A stretch of 47,975 bases of DNA, taken from the NCBI GenBank assembly GCA_023146355.1, contig JAGLCH010000223.1, forward strand, positions 1 through 47,975, written 5' to 3'. The notes below the pieces were generated by a model. That model ran no database searches and had not been told where the DNA came from. It saw only the letters and a list, made by a program, of their open reading frames with translations. Within the stretch, counting starts at the first letter, position 1; every line of letters starts with the position of its first letter. The stretch is from Bacteriovoracaceae bacterium (lineage in GTDB: Bacteria; Bdellovibrionota; Bacteriovoracia; Bacteriovoracales; Bacteriovoracaceae). Both the position numbers and the translations under genes were made by a program. This document shows positions 33,438-41,258 of the stretch, one piece after another.

Positions 33438-34679
33438 CTAAATCTTTGCACATTCAATGAGTGACTCTTCAATTGCCTTTACTACATAATCCATATCTTT
33501 ATATGTATGTGTTGCAGCGATATAGCCGTGATGGAAAGGTTGAAGGAATACTTTCTTTCTAATTAGCTCAGTATAAAAAGCAGGACGTCTCTTTTTATAT
33601 TTTTTATCAGCATCTTTGTTGAAGGTGATAAATGGCATCCATGGACAACCTGACAGAGTTACACTTACTGGTGAGTTTGCAATCACAGGTTGTAACTTTT
33701 CTTCTAGATAGTTTCCTAGCTTCTTGATTGTTCCTAGGATGTCATCTCTTTCCATAATCTCAATGGTCTTAAGAGCAGCAGTCTGTTCGAGACTGTTTGG
33801 AAAGAATGTAGAGCTTAGGAAGACTTCGTTGGCGATAACATTCATTATTTTACGTTGGCCCACGACTGCACCAATTGGATAACCATTTGCCATCGCTTTG
33901 CCGAATACAGATAGGTGAGGAGTTACGCCAAATTCTGCTTGGGCACCACCCATATTTACGCGAAATCCTGAACGTATCTCATCAAAAATGAGAACAATAC
34001 CGTGCTTCTCAGCAAGTTCTTTACAGCCCTCAAGAAATCCCGGTTTTGGCATTTCAACTTCGAATCCAAGAGGGTGACCAATTGGAGTTACAATAATTGC
34101 AGCAGTATCTGTACCGTGCTCTTGAATTAGCTTTTCAAGGCTTGCAAGATCATTGTAATGAAACTCATGAACATCTTCATAAGTTTTCGGAAGAACTCCT
34201 CCCTTTACTTCAACGCACCAGTCATGCCACCCATGGTAACCACAGCGAAAGACTTTTGATCTTTTAGTATATCCGCGAGCAATTCTAATCGCAGTTGTTG
34301 TTGCATCAGAACCAGTTTTTACAAATACTGACTGTTCACAACTTGGGATGATCTCACGTAGTTTTGCTGCGAGTTTATTTTGAACTTGTTGGGTAAGGCT
34401 CATGCAGAAGCCTTTATTTTGCATCTGGTCGATAACTGCATTGTCGATCTCTTCAACACGGTGACCAATAATGATTGGTCCATATGAGCAGAGCATGTCA
34501 ATATACTCGTTACCATCTACATCTTTAACTCGTCCGTCTTTAGCCGATTCTAGGAAAATAGGATATTCGCCGGCAACAAAGTTATATGGACGACGGATAC
34601 CTAGGATTGCTCCAGGGATCAGATCAAGTGCTTCTTCGTATAGCTCATTTGATTTATCTAGTGTTAGTTTTTCAGTCAT
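33438..34679 (-). CDS. Class III aminotransferase, candidate 3-aminobutyryl-CoA transaminase
   Basis: PLP-dependent, 413 residues, of the glutamate-1-semialdehyde aminomutase/class III group: VFVKTGSDATTTAIRIARGYT, CGYHGWHD, IFDEIRSGFR, and the PLP lysine in VFGKAMANGYPIGAVVG. It sits between kamE and kce in the lysine operon, where an ammonia-lyase (Kal) or an acyl-CoA beta-transaminase (Kat) would be needed to process 3-aminobutyryl-CoA. I infer the Kat role, with glutamate as product. GSA aminomutase is less likely because heme genes are absent here. I chose the ATG at 34679 (AAGGGAG 6 nt upstream); it begins one base after the kamE stop. Confidence 0.87.
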   Translation of the reverse strand: MTEKLTLDKSNELYEEALDLIPGAILGIRRPYNFVAGEYPIFLESAKDGRVKDVDGNEYIDMLCSYGPIIIGHRVEEIDNAVIDQMQNKGFCMSLTQQVQNKLAAKLREIIPSCEQSVFVKTGSDATTTAIRIARGYTKRSKVFRCGYHGWHDWCVEVKGGVLPKTYEDVHEFHYNDLASLEKLIQEHGTDTAAIIVTPIGHPLGFEVEMPKPGFLEGCKELAEKHGIVLIFDEIRSGFRVNMGGAQAEFGVTPHLSVFGKAMANGYPIGAVVGQRKIMNVIANEVFLSSTFFPNSLEQTAALKTIEIMERDDILGTIKKLGNYLEEKLQPVIANSPVSVTLSGCPWMPFITFNKDADKKYKKRRPAFYTELIRKKVFLQPFHHGYIAATHTYKDMDYVVKAIEESLIECAKI

Positions 34680-34680
34680 C

Positions 34681-35424
34681 TTATGCTCCCTTCTTATCAA
34701 TTAGTTTCATTACAATAAATGTTGCAACATCAGTTGGCACTGATCCAGGCCCAAAGCCGGCATCAAATCCAAGTTCAATTGCAAGGTCATTTGTTACTCG
34801 GGGTCCACCTGCCACAAGTACAAAGCGGTCTCTAACTCCCTCTGCTTCACAGAGCTCAATAAACTCAGTGAAATTTCTTATATGGGCATCTTTTTGAGTA
34901 ACTGTTTGAGATACTAGAATTGCTTCAGCATTTGTTTCCAGGGCCTTCTTGAGGAGCTCTTCACATGGAACCTGTGCTCCCATATTAAATGCTTCCATCT
35001 CAGGGTATCTTTCTAGGCCATAGTTTCCACTATATCCCTTCATATTCATGATCGCATCAATACCAACAGTGTGGGCATCAGAGCCAATTGAGGCACCAAC
35101 TACAGGAACCTTTCTATTTAGCTCCTCTTTGATTTTTTTGTTGATCTGGTAGTAATCCCAGTTCTCAGTCTTAACTTCTGTTGCAACAATTGTTGAGTAG
35201 TCTAGTGTTGGCCTTGCCTTTCCATAAACGACAAAATAAGTGAAGCCCTTACCAATTGTCTCTGAAAAAGAAATTTGTGGCTCATCAATATTTAGCAGTC
35301 TTGCATATTCTTCTGCCGCTTTTTTTGCCTTTGCTCCATCGTCGATTGGAAGAGTAAAGGATAGTTGGATGATGCCATCGTTAAGGGTGTCTCCATATGG
35401 TTTAATGATTTCTTGATTACTCAT
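34681..35424 (-). CDS. kamE: Lysine 5,6-aminomutase beta subunit (B12-binding)
   Basis: With KamD it moves the terminal amino group of beta-lysine to C5, giving 3,5-diaminohexanoate, using PLP and adenosylcobalamin. The 247 residues contain the base-off cobalamin motif DxHxxG (Asp116, His118, Gly121 in SDAHTVGID). Lys129, 11 residues on (MNMKGY), lies at the spacing of the PLP-binding lysine of the clostridial enzyme. The closing GGPRVTNDLAIELGFDAGFGPG is part of the Rossmann cobalamin domain. The start at 35424 overlaps the kamD stop by 8 bases, so translation is coupled. Confidence 0.96.
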   Translation of the reverse strand: MSNQEIIKPYGDTLNDGIIQLSFTLPIDDGAKAKKAAEEYARLLNIDEPQISFSETIGKGFTYFVVYGKARPTLDYSTIVATEVKTENWDYYQINKKIKEELNRKVPVVGASIGSDAHTVGIDAIMNMKGYSGNYGLERYPEMEAFNMGAQVPCEELLKKALETNAEAILVSQTVTQKDAHIRNFTEFIELCEAEGVRDRFVLVAGGPRVTNDLAIELGFDAGFGPGSVPTDVATFIVMKLIDKKGA

Positions 35425-36979
35425 TGATAACCCCCTCTTTCTCAATTTGGCTCATAATTGGGTTAGTGTAGTCTGCTGATTTTATAAATACACCTTCAAG
35501 GCCTTTTCCCCCGTCCATTGCACGCTTTATATCTGCAAAGTGACCTTTGCCTATTGCTTGCATAAATCCCTCATCTTCAAGTTGAGTTAGAAAGCTTTCA
35601 ACTTCATCAAGAACGTGTTGTGCACGTTTTTGTATCAGGCCATCCTTTTTAAATTCAATTTCACTTCCAAGGTCTTTCGCTACGTTAAAAATATAATTGA
35701 TATTTTTAAGTGCTTTAGCACGGTCTTGCATCAGTGGTGTATGGATGGCCTCTGTGAGTATGCCGGCAAGGTGAATCCCTTGGTCAGTGGTGACGGAGGC
35801 AATATTAAACATCGTATCCATTACATGAGAATAGAATATATCAGTGCTTTTATATTTTGTTGGAGGCATGTATTTCAGTGGAGCATTAGGGAATAACTCA
35901 CGTGCTAGTTGCGCGTGGGCCAGTTCTAACAGAAATGCGTTTTCAACTTCAGGATTAATCTCAAAAGCATGACCTAGTCCTAGAAGATCATCGGTGAGGA
36001 GTGCTCTTTTTCCAATTGCTTCATTAATCAATTGTGACGCTGTTACAGTGTAGGCATTGTCAATTGCATCAGATGTCGTGAGGTAGTTGTCTTCACCCGT
36101 ATTGATTACAATCTTAGCTCTTGAGCACAGTAGGCGAGAAAAGTACTGGTCAATAAAAGTTCTCTGAATATTAATGTCACGGAAAAGGATGCCATACATT
36201 GAGTCATTGAGAAGCATATCAAGATCTTCAATCGCAGCACAGGCCGCAATCTCTGCCATGCATAGCCCGGATGAGTAATTTACAAGGCGAACATAGCGTC
36301 CTTCTTTTTTCATTTCATCATCAAGTGCTTCACGCATAATTTTAAAGTTTTCTTGTGAAGCATAGGTACCGCCAAATCCCTCGGTAGTGGCACCATAAGG
36401 TACATAATCTAAGAGAGACTGCGCGGTAGAACGAATAACTGCAATAATGTCAGCACCAGAATTAACTGCTGCCCGTGCCTGGGTTCTATCTTCATAGATA
36501 TTTCCGGTGGCAACAATAAGGTATTTCCAGGGGGTGGGTGGAAGAGGACAGCTTGCCTGCTTCTCTGCTTTTCTAAAGCGTGTTCTATCTAAAATACCAA
36601 CTGCTGAATCTGATAATTCTTTTTCTTTTTTATCTATTTCGCTTTTAGAAAATTCTGTGATGTTCCCAAAATCGATTTCACCACTAGCGATAAGGTCTGC
36701 TGTGGTTTTAGCATCGCGACCAGACTTTAGTACTGCTGCTGCAAAGTGCCTTGAAGATCCTGTCGCCAGCTTGCCTTTCTCTTTTAATATTTCAATCAGC
36801 GCATTGGGGAGTGGGATACCTTCATCAGTGATTCCATCAACTCCGTAAAGTCTAAGTATTGTTCTTTCAACAGAAACGGAGGATCTACTTTTTACAAAGT
36901 CCTCAACTTGAGCAGCAATATTATCAGCGAGTGTTTTTACTCTCTGAACCTGCTCGGGACGAAGGCCAATTTGTGCCAT
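35417..36979 (-). CDS. kamD: Lysine 5,6-aminomutase alpha subunit
   Basis: Catalytic TIM-barrel subunit, 520 residues, the usual family length. Recognisable blocks are GIPLPNALIEILKEKGKLATG, VATGNIYEDRTQARAA, ADIIAVIRSTAQSLLDYVPYG, TEGFGGTYASQENFKIMREALD, YVRLVNYSSGLCMAEIAA, and INTGEDNYLTTSDA. It is the first gene of a four-gene operon. AAAGGAG is 8 nt before the ATG, and a 240-base divergent region with two inverted repeats lies upstream. KamA (lysine 2,3-aminomutase), which makes the beta-lysine substrate, is not in the window. Confidence 0.96.
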   Translation of the reverse strand: MAQIGLRPEQVQRVKTLADNIAAQVEDFVKSRSSVSVERTILRLYGVDGITDEGIPLPNALIEILKEKGKLATGSSRHFAAAVLKSGRDAKTTADLIASGEIDFGNITEFSKSEIDKKEKELSDSAVGILDRTRFRKAEKQASCPLPPTPWKYLIVATGNIYEDRTQARAAVNSGADIIAVIRSTAQSLLDYVPYGATTEGFGGTYASQENFKIMREALDDEMKKEGRYVRLVNYSSGLCMAEIAACAAIEDLDMLLNDSMYGILFRDINIQRTFIDQYFSRLLCSRAKIVINTGEDNYLTTSDAIDNAYTVTASQLINEAIGKRALLTDDLLGLGHAFEINPEVENAFLLELAHAQLARELFPNAPLKYMPPTKYKSTDIFYSHVMDTMFNIASVTTDQGIHLAGILTEAIHTPLMQDRAKALKNINYIFNVAKDLGSEIEFKKDGLIQKRAQHVLDEVESFLTQLEDEGFMQAIGKGHFADIKRAMDGGKGLEGVFIKSADYTNPIMSQIEKEGVINE

Positions 36980-37076
36980 TATCAGCTCCTTTTATAACGT
37001 TAGGGTTTGGGTTGTTTGGGTATAGTTTAAGTACCTAAATTATCAAATTCTAGAGCATTTTAAAAGAGTTCAGCAC

Positions 37077-37091
37077 ACAATTGTTAATTGT
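37077..37091. promoter_or_regulatory. Operator-like inverted repeat upstream of kamD
   Basis: ACAATT GTT AATTGT, a perfect 6-bp repeat, about 100 bases upstream of kamD. Its first eight bases are the palindrome ACAATTGT, also found 89 bases upstream of kdd (43345-43352). The octamer occurs in coding sequence too (for example 24408 and 35186), so it is weak evidence. Confidence 0.3.
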
Positions 37092-37104
37092 AATGAAAAA
37101 ACTA

Positions 37105-37134
37105 CCATTATAAGAAGTTTTATTCTTACAATGG
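37105..37134. promoter_or_regulatory. Imperfect 12-bp inverted repeat between kamD and the repeat-protein operon
   Basis: CCATTATAAGAA and TTCTTACAATGG pair at 11 of 12 positions around a 6-base loop. It lies between divergent genes, so it may be an operator for either. There is no T-run to make it a terminator. Confidence 0.4.
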
Positions 37135-37221
37135 CCAGCTCTATGGTTGACTTTGCGCATCATGTTATGTAGTTTTCACAAACGAAACTTAGCTAAGCAA
37201 ACCATCATAGGGGGATATATT

Positions 37222-37548
37222 ATGTTTAAGAAGGTATTATTGCTTTCTTTGGCCTGTATTTTACTTACAGGTTGTAAGAAGAAGAGTTCAGTTCCTTACT
37301 TTTCAAAATTAAAAAGTGGGAAAATTATCAGTAAGTTTATTCCAGCACGTTTATTTGCAAAGGAAACATCTAGAGTTATTAATACTCTAAGTGCTTCAAC
37401 ATTAGAAACAATCTCAAAACAAAAAACTAAGAGTGATTGGAATCTGTCAGGTGTTGATCTTGGCCTATCACTTAGTAGTACTGTAGGTGTAGGTCCTGTT
37501 TCTGTTGGCACCAATCCTGTTTTTATACTTTATTTTAGAAAGAAGTAG
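37222..37548 (+). CDS. Lipoprotein carrying one copy of a new beta-rich repeat module
   Basis: A 108-residue protein. The signal peptide ends in the lipobox LLTGC (Cys18), so it is predicted to be membrane-anchored outside the cytoplasm. Residues 44-107 form one copy of the module found four times in the next gene: an amphipathic helix, then WNLSGVDLGLSLSSTVGVGP, then a strand ending in aromatic plus Arg/Lys (FILYFRKK). I chose the ATG at 37222 because AGGGGGA is just upstream; an ATG at 37147 would precede the ribosome site and hide the signal peptide. Function unknown. Confidence 0.78.
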   Translation: MFKKVLLLSLACILLTGCKKKSSVPYFSKLKSGKIISKFIPARLFAKETSRVINTLSASTLETISKQKTKSDWNLSGVDLGLSLSSTVGVGPVSVGTNPVFILYFRKK

Positions 37549-37556
37549 GAGAAATC

Positions 37557-38807
37557 ATGAAATTTATTTTTATTGCTTTAATAGTGTTGTCTAGTGCAAC
37601 TTTTGCTTCAACAGACTTTACAGGCCAGCTTCCGAGTAGTTGGGTTCAGTTGCCTGAGGATGGTGGAGTTCAATCTGGTAGTATAATGAAGGGCGGACAG
37701 TCTCTCGGTGCTGCTGCGGAGGCCGTTGATACAATCTTTTCCTCTAATCATGACGTTTTGAAAAAGGTTAAAACAGTTGAGAAGAATGGCTGGAGTCTTA
37801 CTGGCTTCCAGACAGGCCTTTATATCTCTGAGTCTGGACTTGTTGGTCTTGCAACTATGAAGGGTGTTCAGGGGATTCGACTTCATTGGAAAAGATATGA
37901 CGTTCCTGAGGTAAAAGAGACTGTCAGTAATAATACTATTCCTTTAACCTCAAAAATGACTTCAAATGAGATCCTTGCAGAAATTGGGCCGGCAATTCAA
38001 ATTGCTCTCAAATCAAAAAAAATCAAAGTTAAGGATGAGCGTCTTGTTCGAGCGGGCATAACAAATGCAGCAAGCAAATACCAAAAAATGATTCAAGGTA
38101 TAGAGTCTGCTCCTACTTCACAGTGGTTTGTTAATAAGCTTAGATTTGACATATCAATCTCAGCATCAGGGGTTGTTGTTCCTGGAGCCTCTGCTGGCGC
38201 TGCGATGAGGTTTCGCTTTGAATGGAGCCGTAAAGAAAGTGATCTAGTTAGGACTAGGATTAATTATAAAACTCCTACGTCAAAATTTGTTGCAGCAATG
38301 CTTGAGGATGTTGAGTTCTTCGAATTGCACTCGAAGGGGAATCCGAAGTTTAAGCTAACTAGCTTCTTAACTGGAATTAGCCTGACTGCTTCAGGAAATA
38401 TCGCCCTAGTTAAATCAAAAGTTGGAGTCGCTGGATATATTTATTTTGCTCGCAGGAAGGCACGTGTAGCAAGTGTCCCCGCAAAAAGTACAAAGTATTC
38501 ATACTCTTTACTGGCCAAATCTACTCCTCAACTTGAGTCATATGCAAATAGAAGTAATATTGAATTTGCAAAGAACTCAAATGGCACAACACTGTTCCAT
38601 TTGGACCGGGATAACTTTAGACGAGGACTTCTTAAAGCTGGGGAAATTTCACGCTTCTTTGTTGATAGGGCAGAGAGATCTCAGGGAAAGGTTTGGGGAA
38701 TTAATATAGTTGAAAATCAATTCAACCTATCTGTTTCTGGAACTGTTGGCGTTGCTGGTATTTCAGGTAGCTCAGTGTTTAGTATGTTGTATAAGAGAGT
38801 GGAATAG
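37557..38807 (+). CDS. Exported protein with four copies of the beta-rich repeat module
   Basis: A 416-residue protein with a cleavable signal peptide (MKFIFIALIVLSSATFAS). Four modules lie at about 52-113, 163-226, 240-301 and 353-415. Each has a helix, then a Trp/Phe-containing strand, then a Gly/Ser/Ala-rich hairpin (ISESGLVGL, ISASGVVVP, LTASGNIAL, VSVSGTVGV), then a strand ending in aromatic plus Arg/Lys (LHWKR, FEWSRK, YFARRK, LYKRV). I do not recognise the family. It starts 8 bases after the lipoprotein gene with AGGAG upstream, so it belongs to the same operon. It is probably a periplasmic or surface protein. Confidence 0.78.
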   Translation: MKFIFIALIVLSSATFASTDFTGQLPSSWVQLPEDGGVQSGSIMKGGQSLGAAAEAVDTIFSSNHDVLKKVKTVEKNGWSLTGFQTGLYISESGLVGLATMKGVQGIRLHWKRYDVPEVKETVSNNTIPLTSKMTSNEILAEIGPAIQIALKSKKIKVKDERLVRAGITNAASKYQKMIQGIESAPTSQWFVNKLRFDISISASGVVVPGASAGAAMRFRFEWSRKESDLVRTRINYKTPTSKFVAAMLEDVEFFELHSKGNPKFKLTSFLTGISLTASGNIALVKSKVGVAGYIYFARRKARVASVPAKSTKYSYSLLAKSTPQLESYANRSNIEFAKNSNGTTLFHLDRDNFRRGLLKAGEISRFFVDRAERSQGKVWGINIVENQFNLSVSGTVGVAGISGSSVFSMLYKRVE

Positions 38808-38815
38808 GGGTAAGT

Positions 38816-39145
38816 ATGAAAAATATATTTGTAATTTGTTTGACGATGATGTTGTTTTCAAGTGCTTTTGCGACCACGCCAAGCTTGTATAAAAGTAAAT
38901 ACTCAAAGTATACTTTTGGGGTTTCTGAGAAAATATCGAAAATGATTCATGAAGAATTAAGCTCCGTAGACGCTATCCTTCAGGATGTTGACGCAATGGT
39001 GGGGCTGGATTCTGATGCTGGCCATACTCCATGGGCATTCTCGAGATTTCGTTATAGAGTAGGTGCTTTTTTTACTATGAAGATACCTCGTATTGCATCA
39101 TTTAAAATTCAATCTCATCTAGAGTTTTATTTTACTAAAAAATAA
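38816..39145 (+). CDS. Exported protein with one diverged repeat module
   Basis: A 109-residue protein with a signal peptide (MKNIFVICLTMMLFSSAFA). Residues 38-108 follow the same plan as the two upstream genes: a helix (VSEKISKMIHEELSSVDAIL), a Trp-containing turn (TPWAFSRFRYRVGAFFTM), then a last strand LEFYFTKK. The Gly-Ser hairpin is less conserved than in the other copies. It begins 8 bases after the 416-residue protein, with GGGGTAAG upstream, and ends the operon, followed by a terminator. Function unknown. Confidence 0.7.
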   Translation: MKNIFVICLTMMLFSSAFATTPSLYKSKYSKYTFGVSEKISKMIHEELSSVDAILQDVDAMVGLDSDAGHTPWAFSRFRYRVGAFFTMKIPRIASFKIQSHLEFYFTKK

Positions 39146-39188
39146 AAGTATTTAACTATTTTATTAAATACTTTTTAAGAGTTTATAT

Positions 39189-39216
39189 GCCTCCGGTACT
39201 TAATCGGAGGCATTTT
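39189..39216 (+). terminator. Rho-independent terminator after the repeat-protein operon
   Basis: Perfect 7-bp stem GCCTCCG/CGGAGGC with a 9-base loop, followed by ATTTTAATTTT. Confidence 0.8.
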
Positions 39217-39301
39217 AATTTTCTGCAGAGGAGAAGTGTTTTAACGTGGTTTTCTAATTCATGTTATATTCTTTTTTGATATCAAATAGGAAATGGGCGC
39301 A

Positions 39302-39658
39302 ATGACAAATTTTTTGATCTATATAAAAAGTGAATTGGCTTACTTAGCTCTACTCTTTATTTTTTTTGTTTTGCCACTAGGCCTTTTTTTTCAATTTTCA
39401 AGTTACCCATTACCAAAAATTCAGTATGTCGTTCTTGGGGTATTACTTCTCTCGCAATATTTCTTTTACAGTGAAAAGGCCTATCGTCGACGAACTGAAT
39501 GTAAGGCATCCCTCCAATTAAGGAAGGAGATGGGTAAAATGCCATCAATTAAAATAACTAACGCACGTGTTAATCTTCTTATTGTTTGTAGGGGCGTAAG
39601 CATCTGTACTGCCGCTTTATCTGTCCTGACTCTCATGGTTATTTATCGACAGTTTTGA
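39302..39658 (+). CDS. Small hydrophobic membrane protein, hypothetical
   Basis: About 118 residues with three hydrophobic segments (near 10-30, 35-55 and 90-115) and a basic loop between the second and third. Not recognised. Two in-frame ATGs exist at 39293 and 39302; AGGAA is better spaced for 39302. It is convergent with kamC and alone between two operons. Confidence 0.6.
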   Translation: MTNFLIYIKSELAYLALLFIFFVLPLGLFFQFSSYPLPKIQYVVLGVLLLSQYFFYSEKAYRRRTECKASLQLRKEMGKMPSIKITNARVNLLIVCRGVSICTAALSVLTLMVIYRQF

Positions 39659-39680
39659 CTGGTAAAGGCGTGAGGGATTT

Positions 39681-41258
39681 TTAGTGTAGCTTTTTCTTGA
39701 TCTCTCTTTTGAACTCTTCTGAAAGGGGGAAGTGCATTGCAATTTTAAGGGGTGTCTTCCCATTTAGAATTGTATGCTCTAGGTTATTCTCGGTAATCTT
39801 TAATACCTCAAATGGCATTCTTCCAATAAGATCCTTAACGGTCAGCTCTCGATCAATCTCTCGATCAAACTCTAAATCTTTCATTTTGTAGAGTGATATC
39901 TCTTTGTTTTGAAGGATACTAGGGTAGTGAGTGGATGCTAAAAATACTAAATCTTTTTGTCCCATAATTTTCAGAGTAATGTCGCACAAAGTGGCACCAC
40001 TTTCTGGACTAGTTGATTGAAACAACTCATCAGAAAAGATGTAACTACTATCTTCAAAATCTTGAGAGTAAAACTCCAGCTCCTGACCAAAACTTGAAAT
40101 ATTTTGGTCAAGTGAGCCTGAACTTTTGAGTAGAATGTTGATTGTTGTGGGGTATTTTAGCTTTATGCTCTTTGCAGGAATAGGTAGGCCAAACCTAACA
40201 CATTGTAGAATGAAATAAAGTGTTTTTAGAATCGTTGTTTTACCTGACATATTTGAGCCATAAATAATATTGGCGCCACTATCTAATAAAATGTTTAGGG
40301 GGATATATTTATCTTTTCTATTTTCCTTAAGTATGGGAAGAATTCCGTCTTTGAGTTCAATTTCAGTTGTTTGGGTAAATACAGGAAGACAGAGTTTATT
40401 ATCTAGTGCTGTTAGGCAAATGGTATATTTTAAAAGGCGGTCCTTCCTTGCATGATAGATGCGAAGAAACACTTCGGTATATGCTGAGATCTCATAATTG
40501 ATTTCCCTCAGTTTTACATCGATTGTCTGCTTAAACAGAGTCGTGAGTTCTTCTCTCTTCTTTTCAATTTCTTGAAGAACTGGAGTCAATTTATAATCAA
40601 TAGTATAGTGCGTACCCTCTTTGGTTACTTTTAGTTCACTTGATTTAGATGCCTTTTTTACCACATCTGTTTCAGATTCAAATGACTTGGGGTAGGGGTA
40701 AATCATTCGATGATTTATTTCCTTACTAACCTTCTTTTCATAATCTTTTAGCACATGGTTAAATGTATCATCGACAGTATGGATTTCCTCTCTTAAGGAT
40801 TTTTCTACAGGACTTAGCTTTAAAGAAGTGGCCTCACCATCAGCATATTTTTCTAGGATACCAAGAAGAAGATCTATGGTACCCGTATTTGAAAGAAGAG
40901 GGTGGTGTTTTCCTTCACGCGCAATGAGGTCTCGCTCGACCTTTAAGAACTGGTAAAGTTGGTGAAGATGAAACTGCTCAAGTTCTTTCTTTTGTAGAAA
41001 GGGGATTAGGGAGTCTAGTTGAGGAAGCAGGCGTCCTCTACTGATTAGTTGGTCAATCGAAATTTCTCCAGCATCATGAAGATCTAGTAACTCCCCGAGT
41101 TTCTTGAAGTGCGCCACGCCCTGCTCTTTACTCAGAGGCACTAGGATTGTATGAGGAATTAGTGGTATATCTCGATTAAAGGTTTCCAGGTAATTCTTTA
41201 TACCAAGCTCTACGTGGAGCTCACTTTTAATGCTGTCTTGTACTAACTCTAACCGCAT
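39681..41258 (-). CDS. kamC: KamC, MutS-like ATPase of lysine aminomutase operons
   Basis: A 525-residue protein related to the core and ATPase domains of MutS, without the mismatch-recognition domain. The Walker A motif is ANIIYGSNMSGKTTILKT, and LVFLASTHYPSI fits the region after Walker B. In clostridial lysine-fermentation clusters such proteins (KamC) accompany KamB and KamDE and are thought to reactivate the aminomutase, not to repair DNA. Its start lies inside the kamB gene (32-base overlap), so expression is coupled. Downstream ankyrin-like ending (LNGKTPLKIAMHFPL). Confidence 0.88.
   Translation of the reverse strand: MRLELVQDSIKSELHVELGIKNYLETFNRDIPLIPHTILVPLSKEQGVAHFKKLGELLDLHDAGEISIDQLISRGRLLPQLDSLIPFLQKKELEQFHLHQLYQFLKVERDLIAREGKHHPLLSNTGTIDLLLGILEKYADGEATSLKLSPVEKSLREEIHTVDDTFNHVLKDYEKKVSKEINHRMIYPYPKSFESETDVVKKASKSSELKVTKEGTHYTIDYKLTPVLQEIEKKREELTTLFKQTIDVKLREINYEISAYTEVFLRIYHARKDRLLKYTICLTALDNKLCLPVFTQTTEIELKDGILPILKENRKDKYIPLNILLDSGANIIYGSNMSGKTTILKTLYFILQCVRFGLPIPAKSIKLKYPTTINILLKSSGSLDQNISSFGQELEFYSQDFEDSSYIFSDELFQSTSPESGATLCDITLKIMGQKDLVFLASTHYPSILQNKEISLYKMKDLEFDREIDRELTVKDLIGRMPFEVLKITENNLEHTILNGKTPLKIAMHFPLSEEFKREIKKKLH

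Noticed and set aside
33438..34679. Glutamate-1-semialdehyde aminomutase (hemL)
   Set aside because: The general class III pattern fits, but the operon position between kamE and kce points to lysine breakdown.
39681..41258. DNA mismatch repair MutS2 or MutS
   Set aside because: The mismatch-recognition domain is absent, the length is short, and the gene overlaps kamB in a lysine operon, which fits KamC.
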